Assembly: GCA_020849535.1 (NCBI GenBank)
Contig: JADLGB010000096.1
Span: forward strand, 1-58,100
From: Candidatus Hydrogenedentota bacterium
GTDB lineage: Bacteria; Hydrogenedentota; Hydrogenedentia; Hydrogenedentales; SLHB01
Direction: 5' to 3'
Length of the DNA: 58,100 nt
Shown here piece after piece: positions 43,391 to 51,544 of the stretch. Both the position numbers and the translations under genes were made by a program. Numbering within the stretch: position 1 is the stretch's first letter; the number at the start of each line of letters is the position of its first letter. The notes under the pieces are model-generated. The model was given only the letters and a program-made list of their open reading frames with translations. It searched no databases and was not told the DNA's origin.

Positions 43391-45263
43391 ATGCCTCTAA
43401 TTCTTCATCATCTCCAAACATGTCCAGGGAGTAGATGGGATAGTCCTGGTCGATAATCTTGCTCATCCTGGCCGCTTTGCCTTGCAGATTGGCAAAAACG
43501 TCCTGATCGAGTGAATCTCTGTACTGAAGAAAGTGGTAATGCGCCTCCTTATCCTCCGAACCGCCAACGCGATGGATTCGGTCAAGGGACTGCACGTACT
43601 GTGCGCAGTTGTAGGAGAGGTCATAATAGATTGCATGCGAACAGGTTTTGTGAAGCGATATTGATTCTGCGCAAGCAGCTGGATTTGCAGCGAGAACATC
43701 AATACCACTGTCTGGACGCACAAACTCCCTAATGATCCCTTCTCGTGACAACTCTTCACAAACATTTACGTTTTCGGCCGGCGTCTTTCCATAGATTAGC
43801 CCTACTCCAATTCCGAGTTTATGTATTGTGTCCCGAATCAACTCCAATGTCCGCACAAAGTTGGACCAAATCACTACTTTCTCGCCTTGCTTGCGAAGGT
43901 CTTGCACAAGACCCAATAGTGCGTCCAGTTTCCCCGGGACTTCTAGCTCATCGTAACGCCGGATGACGTCCGCCAGCGAATGGCTGCCTTCGAGCAGATC
44001 CTCGCTGTAATCTTCAATGGCAGTCCCGAGAAGCGCAGTATAGGAAACGCATTGGCGCAGGCGCATGATCCGACCTCGGCGCAGACGCATGGTGACCTCT
44101 AAGTCGCGAAAATAGTCGGACTGAGACGCATGACAAATCTTATCGAGAATAGCGTCATAGACACGTTTCTCATAACTATGCATCTCGACTTCTATGGGGG
44201 CATGGAAGCGCTGCGCAGCCAACCCTAGGTCCTCTTTCCTTACCCGGTAAAACAAGGGTGCCACTGCCTCTTCCAGTACCATCGACGCTTCCGCAAAGTC
44301 TCCCTTTTGAGAAAGGAACTGGATCTTATGCTTCTGGCGTTCAGAAATCGGAGCCGACTCCGGCCAAAGCACCTCGAACAGATTGAATGCATCAGAATAG
44401 CTCCGGGGAAACGGTGTACCGGTGAGTATGCAGCGCTTCTCGGCGTAACGTGCGACGTTAAGAGCGGCAGTCGCCCAGGCGCCATTGACCTGCTTGATAT
44501 AGTGAGCCTCATCCATAATGAAGAAGAACCGTATGCCTTGATACTTAAACAGCAAACGCACTTGTTCCCAGTCCCGCTGTAACGTCTGATACGAGGTGAG
44601 GTACAGCTCGCAGACAGAGTCTTTGTTGACTTGGTATTTACCTCGACGGTCATCGACATCTCCACCAGCAAGTATTACATACGACGGGGGCCTACCAACC
44701 ACTTCCTCAAATTCCATTCTCCATGGGCCAAAGCAGGCCGGCGGCCCTACAACGAAGAGTGCATCCAAATCTCCGCGCTCCCTCAAATGCTGGAAGACGC
44801 TAAGGACGACTGTGGTCTTGCCACTTCCGGGAACTGAGAAATTTGCCCCATTGTCGACTGCGAGAAGATGCAGAGCAGCTTTGCACTGATGCTCTTTCAG
44901 CTTTCGCGGAATCCTTGCGTTAAGGAAGGTTAAGAAGTCCGTTGAAGACGTATAGTCCAGTCCGGCGTTCTTAAACTGACGGCCCCTATCCACGCATTGC
45001 TGAAGCTTGAGATCCGCGTCTCTGCGCTCCAATACAAATGCTTCCGCAGGCGGCTCAACCACAAACGGGCGCTCACAGCGCGCCAGATAGGCCGTGACTT
45101 TGACCGCAAGTTCCGCTGCTCGTCCCTCGGGAGAGCGGAAGAGCTTTGTCACTGGATTAAACTCAAATCCCCAAAAGGCCAGCTGACTCTCGTGACGCGG
45201 CGCCAAATCGTCGTCACACGCTTTCAGCACCAAACAACCACTCTCCACAGAAATGCGAATCAT
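43365..45263 (-). CDS. SNF2-type superfamily 2 helicase/translocase (cassette gene 2)
   Basis: 632 residues; its ATG overlaps the previous stop as ATGA. An N-terminal ~100 residues without a known domain precede the helicase core: motif I NFSVPGSGKTTV (about 140), motif II FFIMDEAHYIK (about 255), motif III ILTGTPFPRS, motif IV region VVIWSNFVRTLELI, and motif VI VQSLDRIHRVGG (about 580). Motif I has Pro-Gly-Ser-Gly in place of the usual Gly-x-Gly. These proteins move on double-stranded DNA using ATP. Between a ParB-like protein and a nuclease it is the presumed motor of the cassette. Confidence 0.88.
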   Translation of the reverse strand: MIRISVESGCLVLKACDDDLAPRHESQLAFWGFEFNPVTKLFRSPEGRAAELAVKVTAYLARCERPFVVEPPAEAFVLERRDADLKLQQCVDRGRQFKNAGLDYTSSTDFLTFLNARIPRKLKEHQCKAALHLLAVDNGANFSVPGSGKTTVVLSVFQHLRERGDLDALFVVGPPACFGPWRMEFEEVVGRPPSYVILAGGDVDDRRGKYQVNKDSVCELYLTSYQTLQRDWEQVRLLFKYQGIRFFFIMDEAHYIKQVNGAWATAALNVARYAEKRCILTGTPFPRSYSDAFNLFEVLWPESAPISERQKHKIQFLSQKGDFAEASMVLEEAVAPLFYRVRKEDLGLAAQRFHAPIEVEMHSYEKRVYDAILDKICHASQSDYFRDLEVTMRLRRGRIMRLRQCVSYTALLGTAIEDYSEDLLEGSHSLADVIRRYDELEVPGKLDALLGLVQDLRKQGEKVVIWSNFVRTLELIRDTIHKLGIGVGLIYGKTPAENVNVCEELSREGIIREFVRPDSGIDVLAANPAACAESISLHKTCSHAIYYDLSYNCAQYVQSLDRIHRVGGSEDKEAHYHFLQYRDSLDQDVFANLQGKAARMSKIIDQDYPIYSLDMFGDDEELEAYARLFGNT

Positions 45264-46663
45264 CCCTTTTCCTGTACCAGCCTCTTGTAGTCTTTGTCCT
45301 GGTGGTAAATCTGCGTTTCGATGTTCTTGGCCTCCCTCTGGATCTGAGCGGCCAGTCTCATCGCTTTCTTGTAGTCTGCAACTGCAATGGCAGTTACGTC
45401 CATGTTTTCATGTGTCAATTTCTTGTAAGCAGCGTCGAGAAGCTCGATAGGGGTTTCTTTCTCTTTCAACGTCTCATGACATTGGGACGCTTTCTTCGTG
45501 TGGTAAATGATAGCTTCCCTGTTATTTGCTGCCCACTTCATATCGACTGCGTCCGCAGACAGTGGATTCCCCTGCGGATCAAAACATTGATCGCGAGGCA
45601 GTACAGGTTCAACCTCCTTCGCGATTTTTTTAATTTCCTTCTTGCCTTCCTTAGTGCGACAAAAATTAGGGAGATCTCGCATGATTACGTGCACTTTGGG
45701 CAGATCTGGAAGGTGCCGAAGCCTGATTATATCGAAAGCGGCTTCTTCAATTTCACCGATCTCGTCTTCCTCAATGCCAAGCTCAATCAATCTCTTCGGA
45801 TTGCGAAAATGGCGGTTATATGTATTGCTATAGTCAATAAATGCCTGCCATCGGCCTTCGGGATCTGACATTCCACTTGAGATGGTCCGATACTGCCCTT
45901 CACGCCGAAATTGCTTGAGATATTTGTCAACGCAAGCCAATGGCTCGAGAAACTTCCTTTCGCATTCTCTGACCTCTTTCTCGATATCAGCGGTTGTCAT
46001 CCCCGCATACCGCGGATCGTCCCGAAGCTGCTCTTCGAGGGAAAGCCCGATACTGACCTTACGTTTAATAGAAAGAGCACGATCAAATCCGTAGTACTCA
46101 GACTTACCATCGCTCTGTAACTGGTAACGGTTTTCAAGCTTCTCGATTTCGACAAGCGTGGGAGGCCCTCCCTCTTCACCCTCCCCGGGGAGAATCACAA
46201 CCTTCATGTATGCGTAGTCCTGATTGTCCAGGTGTTCCCGGTGGAGGTCCTCCATCACCATCTTGCGGCGGTTGCCGTTAATAAGAAATCCATCGCACGT
46301 GATAATGGCGGGCTCTTGTTGGCCGGCGTGCATCATTGATTTCCGCAGATCTGCAGTCTTTTCCGGATCCTTCTCTTTCAGGAAGCCCTTGAGAATCTCC
46401 TGAGCCACATCATCGGTTTCCCTCAGTATCCCTTTGTTCGTCTCATAATCCAAAACGTCGGACGCGATGCGTCCGTTGTCTTTGCGGAATCGCAGAATAT
46501 CGATGGGAACTTGGTAGATTGGTCGTTCAGTGCCCCCCAACCTGTCGTCTCGGAAGTTGATAACGCTAACCGACGGTTTTGCCGTTTGCATTCGCCTTTC
46601 GCGAATCTCCTTGGCAAAATCCTCAATAATTGTGCGTTTGGCTGATGTAGTGATCTTGCCCAT
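45260..46663 (-). CDS. ParB/Srx-like protein, first gene of the cassette
   Basis: 467 residues. ATG 46663 is chosen over 46666 because AAGGAGG ends five bases before it. The ParB-like domain spans about residues 45-180: YQVPIDILRFRKDNGRI, a helix, DGFLINGNRRKMVMEDL (in place of the ParB GERR box), then a strand ending VVILPGE. A helical region (EKLENRYQLQSDGKSEYYGF) resembles the ParB DNA-binding helix-turn-helix. The C-terminal ~200 residues are charged and helical. ParB-like proteins can be CTP switches, nucleases or DNA-binding adaptors; which applies is not visible. It is the first gene of the cassette and has the strongest ribosome site of the four. Confidence 0.8.
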   Translation of the reverse strand: MGKITTSAKRTIIEDFAKEIRERRMQTAKPSVSVINFRDDRLGGTERPIYQVPIDILRFRKDNGRIASDVLDYETNKGILRETDDVAQEILKGFLKEKDPEKTADLRKSMMHAGQQEPAIITCDGFLINGNRRKMVMEDLHREHLDNQDYAYMKVVILPGEGEEGGPPTLVEIEKLENRYQLQSDGKSEYYGFDRALSIKRKVSIGLSLEEQLRDDPRYAGMTTADIEKEVRECERKFLEPLACVDKYLKQFRREGQYRTISSGMSDPEGRWQAFIDYSNTYNRHFRNPKRLIELGIEEDEIGEIEEAAFDIIRLRHLPDLPKVHVIMRDLPNFCRTKEGKKEIKKIAKEVEPVLPRDQCFDPQGNPLSADAVDMKWAANNREAIIYHTKKASQCHETLKEKETPIELLDAAYKKLTHENMDVTAIAVADYKKAMRLAAQIQREAKNIETQIYHQDKDYKRLVQEKG

Positions 46664-47386
46664 CATGCCCTCCTTGTACGTGCCAGCTGGCTATGGTCGT
46701 CATCTGTTATTTCCCGCGGACGGCAAAACAGGAGAGACAAAGGACAAGCCACGAGTTACCATCTCTCCCATCTCATTGCGCGATATGGGTTCGCGGCCCC
46801 AGATTTCGAGGCGGAGTGAGCGACCCAGCAGCTTCTCCAACTGGAACACCGACCACGCCCGTCGCGTCGCCGCAGGTGCATCCGGTATGCCTTTAACAGC
46901 GTGTGTAATCGACGACATGGGTTTCGTCCTCTTTGTGCAACCACTCCGCCCAGTTTTCGACGACGTTGGGCGGGGGAAAACCCCTTCGATAGTAGCGTAT
47001 TGGGTCGGGATGCGCAAGTGCCTGAACTGCATCACCAAATCGGGGATTGAGGGGCTGTTGCCGTTGCGGGCGCGTCTTGAGGATGCAAGAAACGCGGCTG
47101 CAAGCCGCGTCTACGCTATTCGCGTTTCGGGGGCGTTGGGGGTTGCTGGGGGTGCGGGGCATTCCGGGGAGGCGCGGGACCTGATGCGTGTTTCCGGTCT
47201 GTGGGCGTGAGTGCGTGTTTCAAGAGGACGTGATCGCAAGGACCAGCGGACTCTGGCCATCCTGTGATTCAGGCCTCCTGGCAGCTCCGGAGGACCTGTT
47301 TGCCGTCCCCGCTTTCCGGCGCCACATGCCCGTCATTTGCCCACCGCTCCGCATCCTGTGTCCCGTAGGGACAACTGACGATAGCC

Positions 47387-47560
47387 CAGCGCGGCAGAGC
47401 CGCAACCAAACAAGGAGAGTTGTCCACCGATTTCACCGATGACACCGATTCGGGAAGGAGGTGCAGAGGTGGCATGGGCATCCCTGCCCATGGTCTTCAA
47501 TCAACTCAAGCGCAGAGGCGCAGAGTCCGCAGAGGAACGCAGAGAATCGCGGAGAATCGC
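47387..47560 (+). repeat. Composite intergenic repeat, right copy
   Basis: CAGCGCGGCAGAGCCGCAA, TCCACCGATTTCACCGAT, GAGGTGGCATGGGCATCC and CGCAGAGAATC in the same order and orientation as 40861-41035. The two copies bracket the four-gene cassette. Confidence 0.8.
47466..47492 (+). repeat. Interspersed palindromic repeat, copy 4
   Basis: GAGGTGGCATGGGCATCC then CTGCCCATG; followed by TCTTCAATC, an extension also seen in the other copies. Confidence 0.85.
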
Positions 47561-47680
47561 GAGAGCGGAACGCTCCTCAGTACTGCCTCGCTTTTCACGC
47601 CTGCGGCGTGACAGCACAGCGCTTCATTCAAGAGATCGACCTGACGGCCTGTATCGTCTGCCCCGCACCTCTTTGATCAT

Positions 47681-47969
47681 AAGCCCTGGCAAGGGCGCAG
47701 GTGTATAGCCCCGGGTGGAGCCGCAGGCGCAGCCCGGGGTTGGCGTGCCCTCTCGTTACGAAAGCCCCAGCGGGGCGCAGGATTCTTCGCCACGGCTCCG
47801 ATATCACTTCTTTAGGTACCTTTCCAGCGCTCCTGTTGAATTGGACCGGCCTCAGCCGCTTGGACTTCCCCCGCCCACGCTTGGGCTTGATCGTGAGGTG
47901 CCGCGTCCATCCACGGGTTCCGCCTTCGGCTCCACCCGTGACTACATGCCTGCGCCCTTACCAGGGCTT
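47681..47969. repeat. Large palindromic (MITE-like) element with ~75-base inverted arms
   Basis: The left arm (47681-47755) starts AAGCCCTGGCAAGGGCGCAG. The right arm (47895-47969), read in reverse complement, starts AAGCCCTGGTAAGGGCGCAG. Both continue into CGGGTGGAGCCG-type sequence. The ~140-base centre carries CCCCAGCGGGGC. No transposase is present. Confidence 0.8.
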
Positions 47970-48097
47970 CAGATGCATGTCCGCGCTTTGACGGACTGAA
48001 AGGCCAATATACTTCTGGTGCATGCGACTGTAGGCCAACTTAGTTCGAAAGCCGCATGGAATGCGCGTAACCTCTTTGAGATCCTGCAAGTTAGTAG

Positions 48098-48118
48098 CCC
48101 AGGACTTCGAGTCCTGGG
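48098..48118. repeat. Perfect hairpin repeat
   Basis: CCCAGGACT and AGTCCTGGG with loop TCG. Next to it, GTCCC-GGA-GGGAC forms another small hairpin. Intergenic palindromic repeat rather than a gene-linked terminator. Confidence 0.7.
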
Positions 48119-48361
48119 TAAACGGTCCTCCCCTCCGTCCAGTCCCGGAGGGACGGCGGAAAGCGGAGGTCTGGCAATTTCGCGGTGTGCTTCATTCGAC
48201 AGATGTGGATTCGAGGCGAGGAACAAGGTCCTGTCATTCTGCAAAGCAAGGCGATTGGCTGCCGCGCTCGGAGAGCGAGGCAGTACCAGAATGCCGTCCC
48301 TTTCGATTCTCTGCGTTCCTCCGCGAACTCCGCAACCTTTGCGTTGGGGTGCATTTCAATT

Positions 48362-48378
48362 ACGGGCGGGACGCCCGT
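48362..48378. repeat. Hairpin repeat
   Basis: ACGGGCG and CGCCCGT around GGA. Together with CCCAGGGC...GCCCTGGG near 48470 it continues the run of palindromic repeats in this region. Confidence 0.65.
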
Positions 48379-48570
48379 GCCCCTGTGCTCCGCGCACCAA
48401 ATGGCAGATACTCTGACGGCCGTGGAAGGTTGCCGCACTTTCAGCGCTCAAGAACTGGGGTGCCGTGTACCCAGGGCGGCGCTTCGCTCTGCCCTGGGCT
48501 AGTATGGCGCCGGCCCTTCAGGCCTCAAGAGGGACCGCACGTAGTCTCGGCAAATCTCCCTCCCGTAGTG

Positions 48571-48630
48571 GCGTCCATTCGCGTCCATTGGCGTTCATTC
48601 GCGTCCATTGGCTTTCATTCGCGTTCCAAC
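48571..48630. repeat. 10-base tandem repeat array, six units
   Basis: Units GCGTCCATTC, GCGTCCATTG, GCGTTCATTC, GCGTCCATTG, GCTTTCATTC and GCGTTCCAAC follow one another exactly at ten-base steps. Confidence 0.9.
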
Positions 48631-48795
48631 GCATTATCTGCGTTTATCTGTGCCCTCTGCGGACAGCCCTCTTCCTTGGCTACGGCTCAGTTGTGCTGCG
48701 CAATCTGTGGACGATCTCCTCATCTTCATCTCTGGACTCGTTGGCCTGCGTTCCTCCTCGAACGGGGCACCGCTGCGTTCGTGTGAATAGAAGAC

Positions 48796-48822
48796 CATGG
48801 GCAGGGATGCCCATGCCACCTC
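48796..48822 (-). repeat. Interspersed palindromic repeat, copy 5 (inverted)
   Basis: Reverse complement of GAGGTGGCATGGGCATCC then CTGCCCATG; it faces copy 4 across 1.3 kb of repeat-rich DNA. Confidence 0.85.
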
Positions 48823-48874
48823 GCGCGCGCTGCCACCTCGCGCGTTCGTGTGCCAAAGCGGTACTATCTGAGGC

Positions 48875-50128
48875 ATGACGCAGCTTGATATCCAGCCCGA
48901 TGACGACAGCATGCTCCTGGTGCTGCCGGTGCCGGTGCGGATTTGCGATGGCGTGGTGTTGTTTGAGGCGCAGGCGTGCAATGGCGTCGAGCGCTGGGCC
49001 GACAATTTCGCCTCTCTGGTGATCGCCGTGCCGGTGATTCCCGAATCGCTGGTGCAGGCGGACGGCTCGTCGGCTTGGGTGGATGTCTCCGCGCTCCCGT
49101 GCCGCGACCGCGTGGAGTTCGTCCCCTTACCGTGGGCGTATCGCTGGGCCACCTTTCTGAAAACATACTCGCGGACGCGCCGCACTCTTGGCGACTGCAT
49201 CGCCCGGTGCCGTTACCTGCAGTTCGCATTCTACGGCTTGGCGGGAGATTGGGCCTCCGTCGCAGCGCGTGAGGCCATGTGGCAAGGACGCTCCTACGCG
49301 GTGCACACCGACAATGTCGCACATGAGTTCAGCGTCCGCTCAGCCGCAGGACACGGCCGGTTGCGGCGCCTGCGTGCGCGCATCGAGGCGCCGGTCATGC
49401 AGCGGTATCACCGGGGCATCGTCCGGCGTTGCACGTTGGGGTTGTGGCATGGCTACGACTGCTACCAGGCCTACAGCCCGTATTGCGCGAACAGCCACAA
49501 CATCCACGACGTGCACACCAAACCCGAAGACGCCATCTCGGAAGCCGAGTACGCGGACAAGGCGTTGCATGCGCTGCACGATCCGGCGTTGCGCGTGTGC
49601 TACGTGGGCAGGGTCACGGGCATCAAGGCCCCGCTGGACTGGGTGCGCGCGCTGGCGCACGCACGAGACCGGGGCGCAGCGTTGCGAGCGAAGTGGCTCG
49701 GGGATGGTCCCCTGCTGGAAGAGATGCGCGCGCTCGCAAGGGAACTTGGCCTCGGCGAATCCTTGGACACGCCGGGCTTCGTGTCCGATCGCGCCGCGGT
49801 GCTCGCCGCCCTGCGCGATGCGCACCTGTTGCTCTTCACGCACCTCACGCCCGAATCGCCCCGCTGTCTTCTCGAAGCTCTCATTTCGGGCACGCCCATC
49901 GCCGGGTACGGCAACGCTTTCGCGACGGATCTTGTCCAAGGGCATGGCGGCGGCGTGTTCGTGTCCACAGGAGATTGGCGGGCGCTCGGCGATGCGCTGG
50001 TCCAATTGGCGGCGGACCGCGCGCGTCTGTCCAACCTGATCGCGGAAGCGGGCGCAAACGGAAGACGCTTCAATGATGCCACCGTGTTTCGCGAACGCAG
50101 CGAACTGATCAAACGCTACCTACCCTGA
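48875..50128 (+). CDS. Glycosyltransferase, GT4/GT1-like (GT-B fold)
   Basis: 417 residues. The C-terminal half has the nucleotide-sugar domain: LRVCYVGRVTGIKAPLDWVR, KWLGDGPLLEEM, LDTPGFVSDRAAVLAAL, and the acidic E-x7-E-type region (HLTPESPRCLLEALISGTP, then IAGYG). The N-terminal acceptor domain is divergent. Its 3' end overlaps the convergent polymerase-like gene by nine bases. It is the only plus-strand gene of the exopolysaccharide locus and presumably adds a sugar to the lipid-linked repeat unit. Confidence 0.88.
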   Translation: MTQLDIQPDDDSMLLVLPVPVRICDGVVLFEAQACNGVERWADNFASLVIAVPVIPESLVQADGSSAWVDVSALPCRDRVEFVPLPWAYRWATFLKTYSRTRRTLGDCIARCRYLQFAFYGLAGDWASVAAREAMWQGRSYAVHTDNVAHEFSVRSAAGHGRLRRLRARIEAPVMQRYHRGIVRRCTLGLWHGYDCYQAYSPYCANSHNIHDVHTKPEDAISEAEYADKALHALHDPALRVCYVGRVTGIKAPLDWVRALAHARDRGAALRAKWLGDGPLLEEMRALARELGLGESLDTPGFVSDRAAVLAALRDAHLLLFTHLTPESPRCLLEALISGTPIAGYGNAFATDLVQGHGGGVFVSTGDWRALGDALVQLAADRARLSNLIAEAGANGRRFNDATVFRERSELIKRYLP

Positions 50129-51544
50129 GGGGGGCGGGCCAAACATCTTCCGTTCGCGGCGGCGGTCGTCTTTCGTGACGCGCGGCATTACCTCAGGCGC
50201 TGCCACTCTGCCTGGCGCCGGCACCTCCACAATTCGCGGTAGACCCGCCAATCCCCCAGCCGCCAATACGTAGATCGGATTGAACATGTCGTTGACGGTA
50301 TTGTCGATCATCCACAGGCAAAGGATGACGGCGAAGGCCGCGGCGGGCGCTGCCATCGGGTGCGTCCACAGGCGTGGCTTGATCTTGCGTTCCAGGAGCA
50401 AACATGGAACCAGAATGATCAAGGCCATGGCCACGAGCCCGACAAGCCCATTCTGACCAAAGCGGATCACCCATTGGCTGTCGGTGATGGTGATGTCCTG
50501 GCCAACTTCGTTGAAGATGCGGGAGCGTCCCCACCCGCCCCATCCAAAGAACGCGTGCTGCAAGGCACGCGCCACAAGAATGTTTTCATTCAAGATCCGC
50601 ACGCTCAGAGAGAAGGCCCGATCCTCGCCAAACAGGGCTCGTGCGAGCGTCACCAGTTGGCCCGCATGCCACAAGCCGCTTACGCGCACGGCGACGTAAG
50701 CGAGATAGAGCGCGGCGAGACCCCTGACCGGCCAGGACGTGTGCATGTATTGAATTAGCGCCAGGGCGACCAGCCCCATGCCGAGGAGCAAAACGGCCCC
50801 GGTGGATTTGCACAGCACGGCGGTGACCAGAATGGCCCCTACATAGAAGCCCATTGGCACCCCAAACATCCGCGTCAGGTTGCCCGACCGCCACAGGGCG
50901 AGACCCGCGAGCGCGGCCGTTACCATCCACATGCCGACCATCAGCCCGTGCTGCAGGAAGACCGTGGGGCGATACCCACCAAACCGGATGGTCGCCGCGA
51001 ACCCTTGCTGGTGATATCCGTAGAACATCCGGTGAAGCTGGGGACTGAATCGCAGCTCGTACCAACACAAGGGCACATAGATTAGGCCGCCGATGAAAAT
51101 GCCTATCGCCAATTCGCGGAGACCGCGCAGATCACTGAAGTAAATACGGCCGATGAAGTACGGCAATCCCCACCGAATGATGAGCAGCAGACTCTCCGAG
51201 AGCCCATCGTACAGGCCGAGCCCATTGGAAAGCGATGATGCGATGGGACAAAGACACAACACAATCGCCGCGGAGTCCACCCACTTGGGCCTGAACCGGA
51301 CGATGCGGTTGATATCAAAGAGAATGGTGCCTGCAAACGCCCCGAGGCAGGTCGCCGTCATCTTGTTGTATTCGGGCAGACCCTGGAACCGGTATTCGGC
51401 AATAGGGAGGAACAGCCACGCTACGATGAACGCCGCAATCGTCGCGCGCAACGGCGGCAGGAACAGGTAGAGGACGATCAGCAAGAAGGGCCACCCGAAC
51501 AGCATCACGGCGACGAATGTGGTCCCCTGCTCCTGCGCGCTCAT
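50120..51544 (-). CDS. O-antigen polymerase/ligase-like membrane protein
   Basis: 474 residues with about eleven hydrophobic segments, starting VAVMLFGWPFLLIVLYLFLP. A large loop near residues 300-360 (SVRILNENILVARALQHAFF, then GWGGWGRS) resembles the Wzy_C/O-antigen ligase region, with an Arg/His-containing segment. The tail is charged (TKDDRRRERKMF). Known relatives polymerise or ligate polysaccharide repeat units at the periplasmic face. It overlaps the upstream glycosyltransferase by four bases (ATGA), so it belongs to the same operon. Confidence 0.85.
   Translation of the reverse strand: MSAQEQGTTFVAVMLFGWPFLLIVLYLFLPPLRATIAAFIVAWLFLPIAEYRFQGLPEYNKMTATCLGAFAGTILFDINRIVRFRPKWVDSAAIVLCLCPIASSLSNGLGLYDGLSESLLLIIRWGLPYFIGRIYFSDLRGLRELAIGIFIGGLIYVPLCWYELRFSPQLHRMFYGYHQQGFAATIRFGGYRPTVFLQHGLMVGMWMVTAALAGLALWRSGNLTRMFGVPMGFYVGAILVTAVLCKSTGAVLLLGMGLVALALIQYMHTSWPVRGLAALYLAYVAVRVSGLWHAGQLVTLARALFGEDRAFSLSVRILNENILVARALQHAFFGWGGWGRSRIFNEVGQDITITDSQWVIRFGQNGLVGLVAMALIILVPCLLLERKIKPRLWTHPMAAPAAAFAVILCLWMIDNTVNDMFNPIYVLAAGGLAGLPRIVEVPAPGRVAAPEVMPRVTKDDRRRERKMFGPPPSG

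Larger units (their letters stand above)
46664..48874. other. Repeat-rich intergenic region, no intact gene
   Basis: Left part (46664-47200): minus-strand frames 46700-47038 and 46893-47162 have phrases that look coding (ENWAEWLHKEDE in one, FQLEKLLGRSLRLE in the next) but sit in different frames, so this may be a frameshifted small gene; confidence is low. From 47387 on the sequence is a mosaic of repeats: composite repeat, large palindrome, several hairpins and a tandem array. Open frames there are by-products. Confidence 0.5.

Noticed and set aside
46530..47210. 226-residue plus-strand open frame across the start of the ParB-like gene
   Set aside because: It covers the strong ribosome site and start of the cassette operon and has no recognisable domain.
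48098..48118. GGACTTCGAGTCC sequence resembling a tRNA T-arm
   Set aside because: It is a simple perfect hairpin with a three-base loop; no acceptor, anticodon or D arms lie around it.
48571..48630. Regular repeats considered as a CRISPR array
   Set aside because: The units are ten bases long and directly adjacent, with no spacers; no cas-like gene is present.
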